From Halopseudomonas sabulinigri (GTDB lineage Bacteria > Pseudomonadota > Gammaproteobacteria > Pseudomonadales > Pseudomonadaceae), in assembly GCA_011053055.1 (NCBI GenBank), contig DRHT01000019.1:1-64000 (forward strand): DNA of 64,000 nt, written 5' to 3'. Below are positions 50,560 through 59,021 of the stretch, in pieces (positions within the stretch are counted from its first letter, which is position 1; every line of letters begins with the position of its first letter). Both the position numbers and the translations under genes were made by a program. The notes beneath the pieces were generated by a model. The model was not told the DNA's origin. It saw nothing but the letters and a program-made list of their open reading frames with translations, and did not search any database.

Positions 50560-50590
50560 GGCGGAGAAAACAAATATCTCCGCCCTCTTC
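50560..50590 (+). terminator. probable terminator after the LLM oxidoreductase
   Basis: Perfect 8-base arms GGCGGAGA (50560-50567) and TCTCCGCC (50577-50584), followed by a pyrimidine-rich CTCTTCC rather than a pure T-run. It lies 14 bases past the stop codon. Confidence 0.55.
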
Positions 50591-50626
50591 CCCAGCGTCA
50601 GCGACTCTGGTACAAAGACCGCCTGT

Positions 50627-50700
50627 GCGGGTGTAGCTCAATGGTAGAGCAGAAGCTTCCCAAGCTTACGACGAGGGTTCGATTCCCTTCACCCGCTCCA
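50627..50700 (+). tRNA. tRNA-Gly (anticodon CCC)
   Basis: 74 bases with encoded CCA. Acceptor arms GCGGGTG / CACCCGC, D stem GCTC / GAGC, anticodon loop TTCCCAA with CCC at 50659-50661, and T loop TTCGATT with stem GAGGG / CCCTT. It closely resembles the bacterial tRNA-Gly(CCC). One mismatch closes the anticodon stem (G-A). It reads GGG codons. Confidence 0.96.
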
Positions 50701-51010
50701 GAATTACGGCTAAGCAATTGATTTAAATAGAATTAAATCACCCTTCCCGCTTTTCCTCGCTGCCCTTAGCTATCTCCAGCGTTGTTCTTTTCCGCGAGCC
50801 GCCACTACACTCAGGGTTAGCCGTTGTTAACTTACTGGCTTGTATGAAAACCAATGCAATCAAGAAGTACTTCCATCACGCTTTTCAACACCATCAAAGT
50901 AAACATAACCTATTGTAAGTATTGAAATTTTATTTACTCATAAGATGGCAATTCGAATCCAATTTAGGCACAATCCGAAGATCGTCAAACAGTCGCAGGA
51001 GTAACTCAGC
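50701..51010. other. AT-rich intergenic region between tRNA-Gly and the ferritin gene
   Basis: 310 bases. It contains a perfect 8-base inverted repeat (TGATTTAA / TTAAATCA, 50719-50740) just after the tRNA, of unknown role, and an AT-rich stretch at 50890-50945 where a promoter for the ferritin gene is likely. I could not fix -35/-10 hexamers. No ORF with a ribosome site was seen. Confidence 0.5.
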
Positions 51011-51475
51011 ATGCAGGGTCAACCAGAGGTCATTAATTGCCTGATCGAACTACTGCGTGGCGAGCTGGGCGCGCGAGACCAGTACTTCCTGCATTCACGC
51101 CTGTACGACGACTTTGGCTACAGCAAGCTGTACGAGCGCATCAATCACGAAATGGAAGAAGAGACGCAGCACGCTGATGCGATTCTAAAGCGCATTCTCT
51201 TTCTGGAAGGCAAGCCGGATATGCGTCCGTCGGAGATCACACCCGGCTTCACTGTGCAGGCAATGCTGGAGTCCGATCTCAAGCTGGAATATGAGGTACG
51301 TGAGAACCTAGCCAAAGCCATTGCGCTATGTGAACAACACAGCGACTACCCCACCCGCGAAATGCTTGAAATACAACTCAAGGATACCGAGGAAGATCAC
51401 GCCTACTGGCTGGAGCAGCAGCTGCGTTTGATCAAGATGGTTGGCGAGCAAAATTACCTGCAGTCGCAAATGTAA
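51011..51475 (+). CDS. bacterioferritin-family ferritin without the heme Met (BfrA/FtnA-like)
   Basis: 154 residues, the four-helix iron-storage fold. Ferroxidase ligands are present (Glu18, Glu51, His54, plus Glu and His in '[11 protein letters not shown]'). The position of the heme-ligating Met52 of E. coli bacterioferritin is Thr here ('EEETQHAD'). It should therefore store iron with a working ferroxidase site but not bind heme in the usual way. It resembles the P. aeruginosa protein named BfrA and later FtnA. AGGAG precedes ATG 51011; no ferredoxin partner lies adjacent. Confidence 0.9.
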   Translation: MQGQPEVINCLIELLRGELGARDQYFLHSRLYDDFGYSKLYERINHEMEEETQHADAILKRILFLEGKPDMRPSEITPGFTVQAMLESDLKLEYEVRENLAKAIALCEQHSDYPTREMLEIQLKDTEEDHAYWLEQQLRLIKMVGEQNYLQSQM

Positions 51476-51496
51476 GGCTACGCGCAGCTGCTTGAA

Positions 51497-51534
51497 CAAT
51501 GCCCCGACAGCTTCGATTGTCGGGGCATTGTTGT
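51497..51534 (+). terminator. intrinsic terminator after the ferritin gene
   Basis: Thirteen-base stem CAATGCCCCGACA (51497-51509) / TGTCGGGGCATTG (51518-51530), followed by TTGTTTGT. It lies 21 bases after the stop codon. Confidence 0.9.
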
Positions 51535-51780
51535 TTGTGCTCTCGGTTCCTCAGCACCTATGGCCATTCTTCAACCAAGCCAAGTACCCCCTCCCAACCT
51601 TTACGAAATCTTTACATTCTTGCGGCGCCGACTGACACAACGATAGATACGCTAGGCACAGATGGTTAATCTGCCCGGCGCCAGCAATACCGCCCCTGAC
51701 AGAAGTCCCATTGTTTCCTTTTCGACCTCCCAGGATGGCGGTCATTGGCCTGACGTGGATGTCTCTTTCAGGGTTGCCAC
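51535..51780. other. regulatory region upstream of the glycine-zipper lipoprotein gene
   Basis: About 245 bases without a convincing gene. It contains the direct repeat CTTTAC-N5-CTTTAC (51599-51615, 11-base period, the spacing used by OmpR/PhoB-type response regulators). A possible sigma-70 element follows (TTGCGG near 51620, TAGATA near 51644). The leader would be about 125 bases. Confidence 0.35.
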
Positions 51781-52320
51781 ATGCCGCATTCCGGTATCGC
51801 CTCACCATCACTGCCCCGCCTTCGTGCTCTGGCTGTGCTATTGCCCATTTTGCTCAGTGCCTGCGCATCAACTGTGGCGATGCCAGCAACTGACTCCGTT
51901 ATGTATTCACGCAGTCCACTTGCCGTCTATCCGTCGCAAGGACAAAGCGCCGAACAGCTCAACTACGACCGCTATGACTGCCACCAATGGGCAGTTCAAC
52001 AATCGCATTTCGACCCAGCCACCATGAGTGGCAACAACAGTCTTGAACCCGTCCCCAGCACGCCTGGCGAAGGTACTGCCACCGGAGCGGTATTCGGCGG
52101 CATTACTGGAGCCGTGCTCTCGGGCCCGCACCACGGTGGCGAAGGTGCACTGGTGGGAGCCGTTTTGGGTGCGGCCATCGGTGTGGCCTCGGACGCCCAA
52201 AAGGCAGAACAGATAAACAGCATCAACGCCGACCGCAGCGCTCAGCAGGGCTTGGTCGAAGACAGCTACCAACGCGCTCTGGAAGCCTGCCTGATTGGGC
52301 GTGGCTACAGCGTTCGTTAA
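51781..52320 (+). CDS. glycine-zipper lipoprotein with a split Cys-His-Gln-Trp module
   Basis: 179 residues. The signal peptide ends in lipobox LSAC (about Cys28). A short module with 'YDRYDCHQWAVQQSHFDP' is followed by a glycine-zipper membrane segment ('GAVFGGITGAVLSG' ... 'GALVGAVLGAAIGVASDA') and the module's end 'SYQRALEACLIGRGYSVR'. The same two half-modules occur in the next gene. It is likely an envelope-located protein; function unknown. Confidence 0.75.
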   Translation: MPHSGIASPSLPRLRALAVLLPILLSACASTVAMPATDSVMYSRSPLAVYPSQGQSAEQLNYDRYDCHQWAVQQSHFDPATMSGNNSLEPVPSTPGEGTATGAVFGGITGAVLSGPHHGGEGALVGAVLGAAIGVASDAQKAEQINSINADRSAQQGLVEDSYQRALEACLIGRGYSVR

Positions 52321-52335
52321 AGAGAGGAAGACAAT

Positions 52336-53064
52336 ATGCACAACATTGGCGTCATCATCCCCAAACAGCTGGCACTCCTGGTCGCTGCGAGCCTGCTCAC
52401 CAGCACGGCGGTCTTCGCCGGTCCGGGGGATCAGGACCGACGCGACAACGCCGGCCAGAACTCCCGGTATGATCAAAGCAAGCACAACCAGCAACCTCAG
52501 CATCAGCCCGCCCAACAAGCGCAGCGCGCGCCAGTCCGAGTAACTTCGCAGCCGCACATGCGGCCCGGCAGCAGTGTGGCCAGGTTGCCCAGCGGCTACC
52601 GACAGATACACCATCGTGATCACGACTATTACTATGTAAGAGGCGGCTGGTATCGCCCACACGGCAACGGTTTTATCGTCGTGACCCCACCCATAGGGCT
52701 ATCTATTCCAGTTTTGCCCGGCGGCTACATTAGCCTGATGATTGGTGGTCGCCCTTACTACCGTTACAACAATATTTATTACGTGCAACGCGGCAATAAC
52801 TACGTAGTAGTCGACGCACCGAGCCAATCCAACGTCAGTACACCCGCGCAGGATGAGCTCTTTATTTACCCCACCAGTAATCAGTCTGCGGGCCAACAGT
52901 CAAAGGATAAGTACGAATGCCATCAGTGGGGTAATAGCCAAACGGGCTACGATCCTACACAACCTTATGGCGGAGTTGCTGCTAACGCGGCCAGTGCTAC
53001 ACGAGCCAATTACCAACGCGCGATGACGGCCTGTCTTGAGGCACGGGGTTACACCGTTCGCTAA
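52336..53064 (+). CDS. DUF6515-like secreted protein with the same C-terminal module
   Basis: 242 residues. The signal peptide ends 'STAVFA'. A Gln/His/Arg-rich stretch follows, then a Tyr-rich core typical of DUF6515 ('HHRDHDYYYVRGGWYRPHGNGFIVV', 'IGGRPYYRYNNIYYVQ'). The C-terminal module 'YECHQWGNSQTGYDP' ... 'YQRAMTACLEARGYTVR' also occurs in the preceding gene. GAGGAAG precedes ATG 52336, and the gap of 15 bases indicates an operon. Function unknown; probably periplasmic or outer membrane. Confidence 0.75.
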   Translation: MHNIGVIIPKQLALLVAASLLTSTAVFAGPGDQDRRDNAGQNSRYDQSKHNQQPQHQPAQQAQRAPVRVTSQPHMRPGSSVARLPSGYRQIHHRDHDYYYVRGGWYRPHGNGFIVVTPPIGLSIPVLPGGYISLMIGGRPYYRYNNIYYVQRGNNYVVVDAPSQSNVSTPAQDELFIYPTSNQSAGQQSKDKYECHQWGNSQTGYDPTQPYGGVAANAASATRANYQRAMTACLEARGYTVR

Positions 53065-53108
53065 CGCTGTGAGATCGTACTTGCGAGCTACACATTTACA
53101 GACCAAAC

Positions 53109-53136
53109 GGTCAGCTTTTATAAAAAGCTGACCTTT
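53109..53136 (+). terminator. intrinsic terminator after the DUF6515-like gene
   Basis: Eleven-base stem GGTCAGCTTTT (53109-53119) / AAAAGCTGACC (53123-53133) with a 3-base loop, followed by TTT. Confidence 0.85.
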
Positions 53137-53324
53137 CAGAGAACAAACCCTGAAATTATTCTCAATCCCAGCGTTTTTATGCGCACCATAAATATGCACT
53201 ATTTAAGCGTTCGCACCGTCATTTAGCTTCCCTACTCGCACTTTCTACCTGACTCTAACAGCCCATGCCTTTTAACTGACCAATCAGACAGCTATTCAAA
53301 GCTACGACACCAAAACACACAAAA

Positions 53325-53340
53325 TGGCACTTTTCCTGCA
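53325..53340 (+). promoter_or_regulatory. sigma-54 (-24/-12) promoter of the molybdenum hydroxylase operon
   Basis: TGGCAC at 53325-53330 and CTGCA at 53336-53340, with GG (53326-53327) and GC (53338-53339) exactly 10 bases apart. This closely matches the RpoN consensus TGGCACg-N4-tTGCA. The predicted start, near 53351, lies only about 10 bases before ATG 53361, so translation may begin further in. A matching activator site could not be identified. Confidence 0.75.
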
Positions 53341-53360
53341 TCAATCAATAGAACCCACTA

Positions 53361-54260
53361 ATGGAGCCCGCAAGTGACACTGATCAGGCCAGCAAAGCAA
53401 TTCCTATCGTGCCCATCAAGCCCATGACGATAGCCGTGACCGACCGCACTCAAACGCATATTCTGTTCCCACAGAGCGCTTCTGAAGCGGTTGCTTTGGC
53501 AGTACGCCATCAAGCGCCCTATATAGCTGGCGCGACCGCTCTTCAGCTGAGCTGGAACAAAACGGCGAACTGGCCCACTCAAGCCATTGCACTCAGCGGG
53601 CTGAGCGAGTTGATCGGATGCAAGCGCTTGGTAAGCAGCTGGCAGCTCGGCGCCTTAACCTCATTGGCGGAGCTAGCCAATAACAGCGCGCTAGCCGAAG
53701 ACATGCCACTGCTTTCTCAGGCAGCCGTTAGCGTTGGCGCTGCCGGCGTACGTCAACTCGGAACGCTGGCTGGCAACATCGGTTTTGCTGGCGATCTACT
53801 GCCTTCGTTACTGGTGCTGGATACCCAGGTTCTCTGGATTGATCGACATGGCAGGTCGCAACAACAACCGCTAACGCAGTGGCTTGAAGCGCCGCAGTCG
53901 CAAGGTTTGATCACCGCTTTGCAAATACCCGTCCCCCTAGCCGGTAGCCTCACCCGCATGGAAAAGCTCGCCAGCCGCAGCGCTTTCAACCCGCCATTGT
54001 TGAACGTAGCTAGTCTGCAATGTTGGCAAGAAGGTCAACTGCAGAAACTGCGACTGGCCATTGGTGGCAATGCTATTCAGCCTTGTCTGTTACCGATCAG
54101 CCCTCATTTTCTTCCGCTCCAGGACAGTCGTCGCGTGCTGAACACTGCCTTGCGCGCCACCCTCGACAGCATCCTGCCGCTCGGCTGCGCGCAGCGTGAC
54201 TACTTGATATCAGCCGGCGCCAACCTGCTGTGCGACCAACTGAGTCCAGACTTGTCATGA
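53361..54260 (+). CDS. FAD-binding subunit of a molybdenum hydroxylase (xanthine dehydrogenase family)
   Basis: 299 residues from ATG 53361; ATG 53424 (MTIAVTD) is an alternative given the very close sigma-54 promoter, and neither has a clear ribosome site. It resembles the FAD domain of molybdopterin dehydrogenases: 'PYIAGATALQLSW' (GAT where GGT is usual), 'WQLGALTSLAELANN', 'GAAGVRQLGTLAGNIGFAGDLLPSLLVLDT'. The FAD loops are shorter and less canonical than in XdhA. It is expected to pass electrons from the Fe-S subunit to NAD+ or another acceptor. It overlaps the Mo-subunit start by 4 bases. Confidence 0.85.
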   Translation: MEPASDTDQASKAIPIVPIKPMTIAVTDRTQTHILFPQSASEAVALAVRHQAPYIAGATALQLSWNKTANWPTQAIALSGLSELIGCKRLVSSWQLGALTSLAELANNSALAEDMPLLSQAAVSVGAAGVRQLGTLAGNIGFAGDLLPSLLVLDTQVLWIDRHGRSQQQPLTQWLEAPQSQGLITALQIPVPLAGSLTRMEKLASRSAFNPPLLNVASLQCWQEGQLQKLRLAIGGNAIQPCLLPISPHFLPLQDSRRVLNTALRATLDSILPLGCAQRDYLISAGANLLCDQLSPDLS

Positions 54261-56548
54261 ATAACGTCCCAACCGCCGTACCGCTGGACCAAGCGCACTT
54301 TGCCGAACGCTGGAGCGCCCGTCCTGACAGCACCGAGAAAGTTTACGGACTCCAGCAGTATCCCACCGACGAATTGCACTGGCCCGGATTACTGCACGGC
54401 CGGATCCTGCGCAGTGCCTGGCCGCACGCGCACATTTTGCATATCGACTTGAGCCAAGCTCGCAGCCTGCCCGGTGTACGCGCGGTCGTTTGCGCTGAAG
54501 ACATTCCAGGCACCAACAGCTACGGCATCATCTTTCGGGATCAGCCCGTGTTCTGCACTGACAGAGTTCGCTTTCTCGGCGATGCTATTGCTGCAGTGGC
54601 AGCGGATAGCCCCGAAATTGCAGCTCACGCACTCACCCTTATCAAGGTGGTTTATGAACCACTACCCAGCATCGGCGATAGCCAACAAGCTCTGGCCTCA
54701 GGCGCTCCCCTGCTGCACCCCGATGGAAATCTGCTGGATAGCTCACAACTGAGTCACGGCGATATTGACGCAGGTTTTGCTCAGTGCAGCTATATCGTCG
54801 AAAGCCGCTACAGCACCCCGCGTCAGATGCACGTATTCATGGAGACCGAAGGCGGCGTGGCCATTCCCGAGCAAGACGGCAGCCTGACCTTTCGAGTCGG
54901 CTGCCAAAGTGGCCATCGCGACCGCGATCAGCTCGCCGACATCCTCGGCTTACCGCAGAAAAAGGTGCGGGTTATTGGCCTTTCTACCGGCGGTGGCTTT
55001 GGTGGCAAAGACGAGCTGACCATGCAGCCTGCTGCCGGCTTGCTGGCCCTGAAAACCGGCCGCCCCGTGCGCATTCATTACGACCGCAAAGAGTCCACGC
55101 GGGCCGGCATCAAGCGCCATCCGATACAGATGTTTGCGCGTACCGGCTGCGACGCCGAGGGCCGCCTGATTGCCCATCAGCTGCATGCTGTGCTGGATAC
55201 CGGAGCCTATGCTTCTCTGGGTCCCGCAGTGCTGACCAACTTCAGTGATCACGCAGCCGCGCCCCTGTATCGCATCCCGCACGTTGAGGTACAGGGCCAG
55301 CTGGTCTACACCAACAACAGCGTTGCCGGTGCCTTTCGCGGATTCGGTGGCAACCAGGCGACCTTCGCGGTGGAAAGCCAGCTGGACAAACTGGCGCAGG
55401 CTGCTGGGCTATCGTCCGCGGAGCTACGCCGCCGCAATCTGCGCACCCCGGATGATGACGGTGTAGAAGGCCAAAGCCAGCAAATGCCCTGTCACCCTGA
55501 CACGCTGCTGAACAGTGCTCTCGCATCACCACTATGGCGACTCAACACTGCTGACCAAGAGCGCGGACGCTGGCTGAGCGGCGTGGGCATGGCATTAGGC
55601 GCGCAGGGCAACGGCTTGGGCAACGGCTTGCCTGATGCGGGCGGCGCCAGCCTGCGCCTGACCGAACAAGGCACCATTCAATTAGCATTTGGGTTTATCG
55701 AGTACGGACAAGGCGTGGTTGCCGCCGTTCAGGCTTTGGCCTGCGAAGCGCTTGGCTGCAGCGCGGCGGATCTGGAAATTCGCTTAGGTGATTCCAACGG
55801 GCCAGACTCAGGACCAACCAGCGCCTCACGCAGCACAGTGATTGCCACAGAAGCACTGCGGCGGCTGCGCGACGACTGGCAACAGCAGCTGATCCAGCTA
55901 GGCAAATCCTTATTGGGCGATCAGCGGGCATTACGCACCGGTGCCGGTGGGCTCTGGCACGACGAGCCACAGGGCGAGCGTGCTATCAGCTATCAAGCAT
56001 TGGCAAGCCGAAGCAAAGGCGAATCACTGCCGACGCTAAAAACCCATTTTGACTTTCCCACTGGCCCCGACGCTCAGCCCAGAGGGCGCTACCTGCAATT
56101 ATTGATTGCCACTGTTGCCCGCGTCAGGGTGGATCGCTTCACTGGCCGCGTGAAGGTGACCCATCTGCACCACATCACCGCCGGCGGTAAGGTCATTCAC
56201 CCGCCGAGCTATCTAGGTCAAATCGAAGGGGCGGCCGTCATGGGTATGGGTATGGCGTTGCTGGAAGATGTGCCTATGCACAACGGCGAGTACCAACTCG
56301 ATAACCTCGATGCCTATCTGATCCCAACCCTGGCCGATGCACCTGTACAGCAAGTTGATGTGATCGAAACCATCTTCGCCGGCGATCAATACCCTGTGCG
56401 CGGTATCGGCGAGCTGGGCATTGAAGCCATCAGTCCCGCATTGATGGCCGCGATTCAGGATGCCACTGGTGTACGGCCATGCGACCTGCCCGCTCGCCCT
56501 GCTGTACTACTAGCCGCTATGACCGCAGCCGAGGGAAACCTGCCATGA
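54257..56548 (+). CDS. molybdopterin-binding catalytic subunit, xanthine dehydrogenase family
   Basis: 763 residues from ATG 54257, which overlaps the upstream stop by 4 bases; the frame opens at 54230. Conserved Mo-domain motifs: 'STGGGFGGKDELTMQPAAGLLAL', 'AGAFRGFGGNQATFAVE' and the C-terminal catalytic-Glu region 'RGIGELGIEAISPALMAAI'. It is the hydroxylating subunit; the substrate (purine, N-heterocycle or aldehyde) cannot be settled from motifs alone. The order FAD, Mo, 2Fe-2S resembles the Bacillus PucC-D-E arrangement rather than two-subunit XdhAB. Confidence 0.9.
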   Translation: MNNVPTAVPLDQAHFAERWSARPDSTEKVYGLQQYPTDELHWPGLLHGRILRSAWPHAHILHIDLSQARSLPGVRAVVCAEDIPGTNSYGIIFRDQPVFCTDRVRFLGDAIAAVAADSPEIAAHALTLIKVVYEPLPSIGDSQQALASGAPLLHPDGNLLDSSQLSHGDIDAGFAQCSYIVESRYSTPRQMHVFMETEGGVAIPEQDGSLTFRVGCQSGHRDRDQLADILGLPQKKVRVIGLSTGGGFGGKDELTMQPAAGLLALKTGRPVRIHYDRKESTRAGIKRHPIQMFARTGCDAEGRLIAHQLHAVLDTGAYASLGPAVLTNFSDHAAAPLYRIPHVEVQGQLVYTNNSVAGAFRGFGGNQATFAVESQLDKLAQAAGLSSAELRRRNLRTPDDDGVEGQSQQMPCHPDTLLNSALASPLWRLNTADQERGRWLSGVGMALGAQGNGLGNGLPDAGGASLRLTEQGTIQLAFGFIEYGQGVVAAVQALACEALGCSAADLEIRLGDSNGPDSGPTSASRSTVIATEALRRLRDDWQQQLIQLGKSLLGDQRALRTGAGGLWHDEPQGERAISYQALASRSKGESLPTLKTHFDFPTGPDAQPRGRYLQLLIATVARVRVDRFTGRVKVTHLHHITAGGKVIHPPSYLGQIEGAAVMGMGMALLEDVPMHNGEYQLDNLDAYLIPTLADAPVQQVDVIETIFAGDQYPVRGIGELGIEAISPALMAAIQDATGVRPCDLPARPAVLLAAMTAAEGNLP

Positions 56549-57039
56549 GCACCCAAAATACTGCTGCGAGCATGCAGCTAAACTTTACCTTGAACGGGCA
56601 GTTGCTGAATATGAGGGTCGGCCCGGCCCGCCGCCTGCTGGACATACTACGCCTAGACCAAGGACTCACTGGCCCCAAGGAAGGCTGCAGCATTGGGCGC
56701 TGCGGGGCCTGCACGGTTCAGCTCGACGGCGCTGCAGTGCCAGCGTGTTTACTGCTGGCCTATCAGGTGCAGGGCAAAGAAGTGAGTACTGTTGAAGGGC
56801 TGAGCTCCCAACCGGTATTTCAACGGGTGGCGGACAGCTTGATCGAACACGGCGCGCTGCAATGCGGCTACTGCATCCCGGGGATAGCCACTAGTTTAAC
56901 CGCCGCCCTGACGCAGAAACCGCACGCCAGCGCAGCCGAGCTGGAGCAAGCAATGTGCGGCAATCTATGCCGCTGTACCGGTTATAGCGGCTTACAGCAG
57001 GTAATCAACGACTTGGCGAGCCCTGATCAACATATCTAA
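56545..57039 (+). CDS. 2Fe-2S subunit of the molybdenum hydroxylase
   Basis: 164 residues from ATG 56545 (4-base overlap with the Mo subunit). Two [2Fe-2S] clusters are indicated: plant-type '[16 protein letters not shown]' plus a later Cys, and the helical 'LQCGYCIPG' ... '[12 protein letters not shown]'. It transfers electrons from Mo to FAD. Its TAA stop overlaps the TAG stop of the convergent chemoreceptor gene by 4 bases, with no space for a terminator. Confidence 0.94.
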   Translation: MSTQNTAASMQLNFTLNGQLLNMRVGPARRLLDILRLDQGLTGPKEGCSIGRCGACTVQLDGAAVPACLLLAYQVQGKEVSTVEGLSSQPVFQRVADSLIEHGALQCGYCIPGIATSLTAALTQKPHASAAELEQAMCGNLCRCTGYSGLQQVINDLASPDQHI

Positions 57040-58904
57040 ATACGGAAACTGCCAACCAACTGACGCAGACGCGCCACTTGTTGTTCCAGCGAGGTACAGG
57101 CGCGCAGTGTTGCCTGCAAATTGTCGACGCCTTCCTGGTTAAGCATATTGATGTCGTTGATATCCACGTTGAGGCTTTCAATCACCGATGTCTGCTCTTC
57201 GGTCGCGGTGGCGACTGACTGATTCATATTGTCGATCTCGCCAATGCCCAGCGTAATCTGCTGGAGCCGCTCGCCAGCTTGACCGGCAACGCTTACGCTG
57301 TGCTGGCTGTATTCCTGACTGTCGCTCATTAGGCTGACGGCCGAACTAGCGTCGCCGCGCAAGCCTTCAATCATCACGTGGATTTCCTGTGCGGAGCTTT
57401 GCGTGCGGTGCGCGAGGTTACGGACCTCATCCGCCACCACGGCAAAACCGCGGCCCGCTTCGCCAGCGCGCGCGGCTTCAATTGCAGCATTCAGCGCCAG
57501 CAAATTGGTCTGTTCAGAAATGCTCTGAATCACCTCCAAAATGCGCCCGATATCGGCGGTTTTGTGACTCAACTGCTGAATGGTCTGACTCGACTCACTG
57601 ATCTTGCTAGACAACTCCTGCATCGCCACTATGGTCTTACTGACCACCTCACTGCCCTGCTCTGCGCCATTACGCGCGTCACTGGCTTGCTTGGACGCAT
57701 CGGCCGCATTGCGAGCGATCTCCTGCGCTGCGGCACCCAGTTCATTGATCGCCGCGGCCACACTGTTGGTGCGCGCCGCCTGCTGGTCTGAGCTGGCCAT
57801 ATTGGCGTTGGAAGCATCGACCACGCGCAGCGCCACATCATTCAGCTCACTACTGGTTTGCGCGACCTGGCTGATGGAGTCGTGAATGCGCTCGACAAAC
57901 TGGTTGAAAGCGCTGGCCAAGCGTCCGAATTCGTCGTCGCTGTTCACCGGCAGGCGCTTGGTCAAGTCTCCCTCACCCTTGGCGATGTTGTCCAGCGCGA
58001 GGCCCAGGGAATTGAGTGGCCGCAACAGGTAACGCATCAGCAGGCTGAGCAGCAGTACTATGGCAGCCAATGCAATCAGCGCAGCAATCAAAGCTGAAAT
58101 CCGGAAGCTGGTCAGGCTGGCAAAAGCCTTGTCTCGATCTACCGACAGCCCCACATACCATTCCACCCCAGGCAGCCCACTGACCGGCACAAAAGTCAGC
58201 AGCCGTGGGTGCCCATCCAGTTCGGTTTCACTGAGGCCGCTACTGATCTGCGGCGTATTCTGCGGGTATATATCCCGCAGCGTCTTCATCTGCAGGCTGC
58301 TGTCGGGATGCACCAATATGCTGCCATCACGGCTGACCAAGAAGGCATAACCCAGACCGTTGAAGTCGAGTGCGTTAATAATCTGCGAGATCGCCTTCAA
58401 GTTCAGATCACCCGCGGCCACCGCAGCACCTGCTGGCGTGGCGATGGTCATGGTTAGATCACCGGTGGCAGCATCGACGTAGGGAGCAGTCAAGATAGTT
58501 TCGCCTGCGGCGCGAGCATCCTTGAACCAGGGACGGGTACGCGGATCATAGTCAGCCGGCATCTCCGACTCCGGGCGCATGGTGAACTCGCCATTGGCCC
58601 CACCCAAATAGCTAAAGTCAAAGGTTTGCGCCAGCGTGCGCTGCTCCAGCAAGGGCACCAACCGGTCTGGCGCTTCGCTTTGAGTGTTGGCAGCCAGATT
58701 TTCCAGCAACAGAATCCGGCCGGATAGCCAGTTGCTGATATTCTCGGCCGTCAGGCTACCGGCATCGGCCAAATAGGTTTGCAGGTTGTCTTGCAGTGTC
58801 TTGCGCTGCAGGTAGTCGTTGTAAACGGAAAAAGCCGCGAAGGCGGCGATAACCACCACACATGCCGCACCAACAATTTTCTGATTGAAACTGAGTTGCG
58901 CCAT
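57036..58904 (-). CDS. methyl-accepting chemotaxis protein with amino-acid-type dCache
   Basis: 622 residues: transmembrane helix (10-27), periplasmic double Cache (about 35-270), a second helix (about 275-297), HAMP, and a cytoplasmic signalling hairpin with the tip '[35 protein letters not shown]'. The dCache carries the amino-acid motif as Tyr119, Arg124, Trp126, Tyr142, Asp144 and Asp166, as in PctA-type receptors. It therefore probably senses amino acids or close analogues. No C-terminal CheR-docking pentapeptide is seen (it ends VGSFRI). A sigma-28 promoter lies upstream. Confidence 0.93.
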   Translation of the reverse strand: MAQLSFNQKIVGAACVVVIAAFAAFSVYNDYLQRKTLQDNLQTYLADAGSLTAENISNWLSGRILLLENLAANTQSEAPDRLVPLLEQRTLAQTFDFSYLGGANGEFTMRPESEMPADYDPRTRPWFKDARAAGETILTAPYVDAATGDLTMTIATPAGAAVAAGDLNLKAISQIINALDFNGLGYAFLVSRDGSILVHPDSSLQMKTLRDIYPQNTPQISSGLSETELDGHPRLLTFVPVSGLPGVEWYVGLSVDRDKAFASLTSFRISALIAALIALAAIVLLLSLLMRYLLRPLNSLGLALDNIAKGEGDLTKRLPVNSDDEFGRLASAFNQFVERIHDSISQVAQTSSELNDVALRVVDASNANMASSDQQAARTNSVAAAINELGAAAQEIARNAADASKQASDARNGAEQGSEVVSKTIVAMQELSSKISESSQTIQQLSHKTADIGRILEVIQSISEQTNLLALNAAIEAARAGEAGRGFAVVADEVRNLAHRTQSSAQEIHVMIEGLRGDASSAVSLMSDSQEYSQHSVSVAGQAGERLQQITLGIGEIDNMNQSVATATEEQTSVIESLNVDINDINMLNQEGVDNLQATLRACTSLEQQVARLRQLVGSFRI

Positions 58905-58938
58905 GCCGGTCGCCTCGCGAAAGGGTTGTTACCCATTC

Positions 58939-58965
58939 TTGTCGTCCACGGCGGGCAAAACTTTA
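58939..58965 (-). promoter_or_regulatory. FliA (sigma-28) promoter for the chemoreceptor
   Basis: On the minus strand a perfect -35 TAAAGTTT (58965-58958), 11 bases, then GACGACAA (58946-58939; 6 of 8 to GCCGATAA). The predicted start is near 58932. A GAGGCG ribosome site precedes ATG 58904. Confidence 0.7.
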
Positions 58966-59021
58966 TTCGCTGCGGCGCATTTAGCTATAAATATGCCCGG
59001 CGGGCCTACCGCAGCGACTGA

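Noticed and set aside
50627-50760. tRNA-Gly as an integration site of a mobile element
   Set aside because: No integrase, no direct repeat of the tRNA 3' end and no foreign gene cargo were seen; the following genes are ordinary chromosomal genes.
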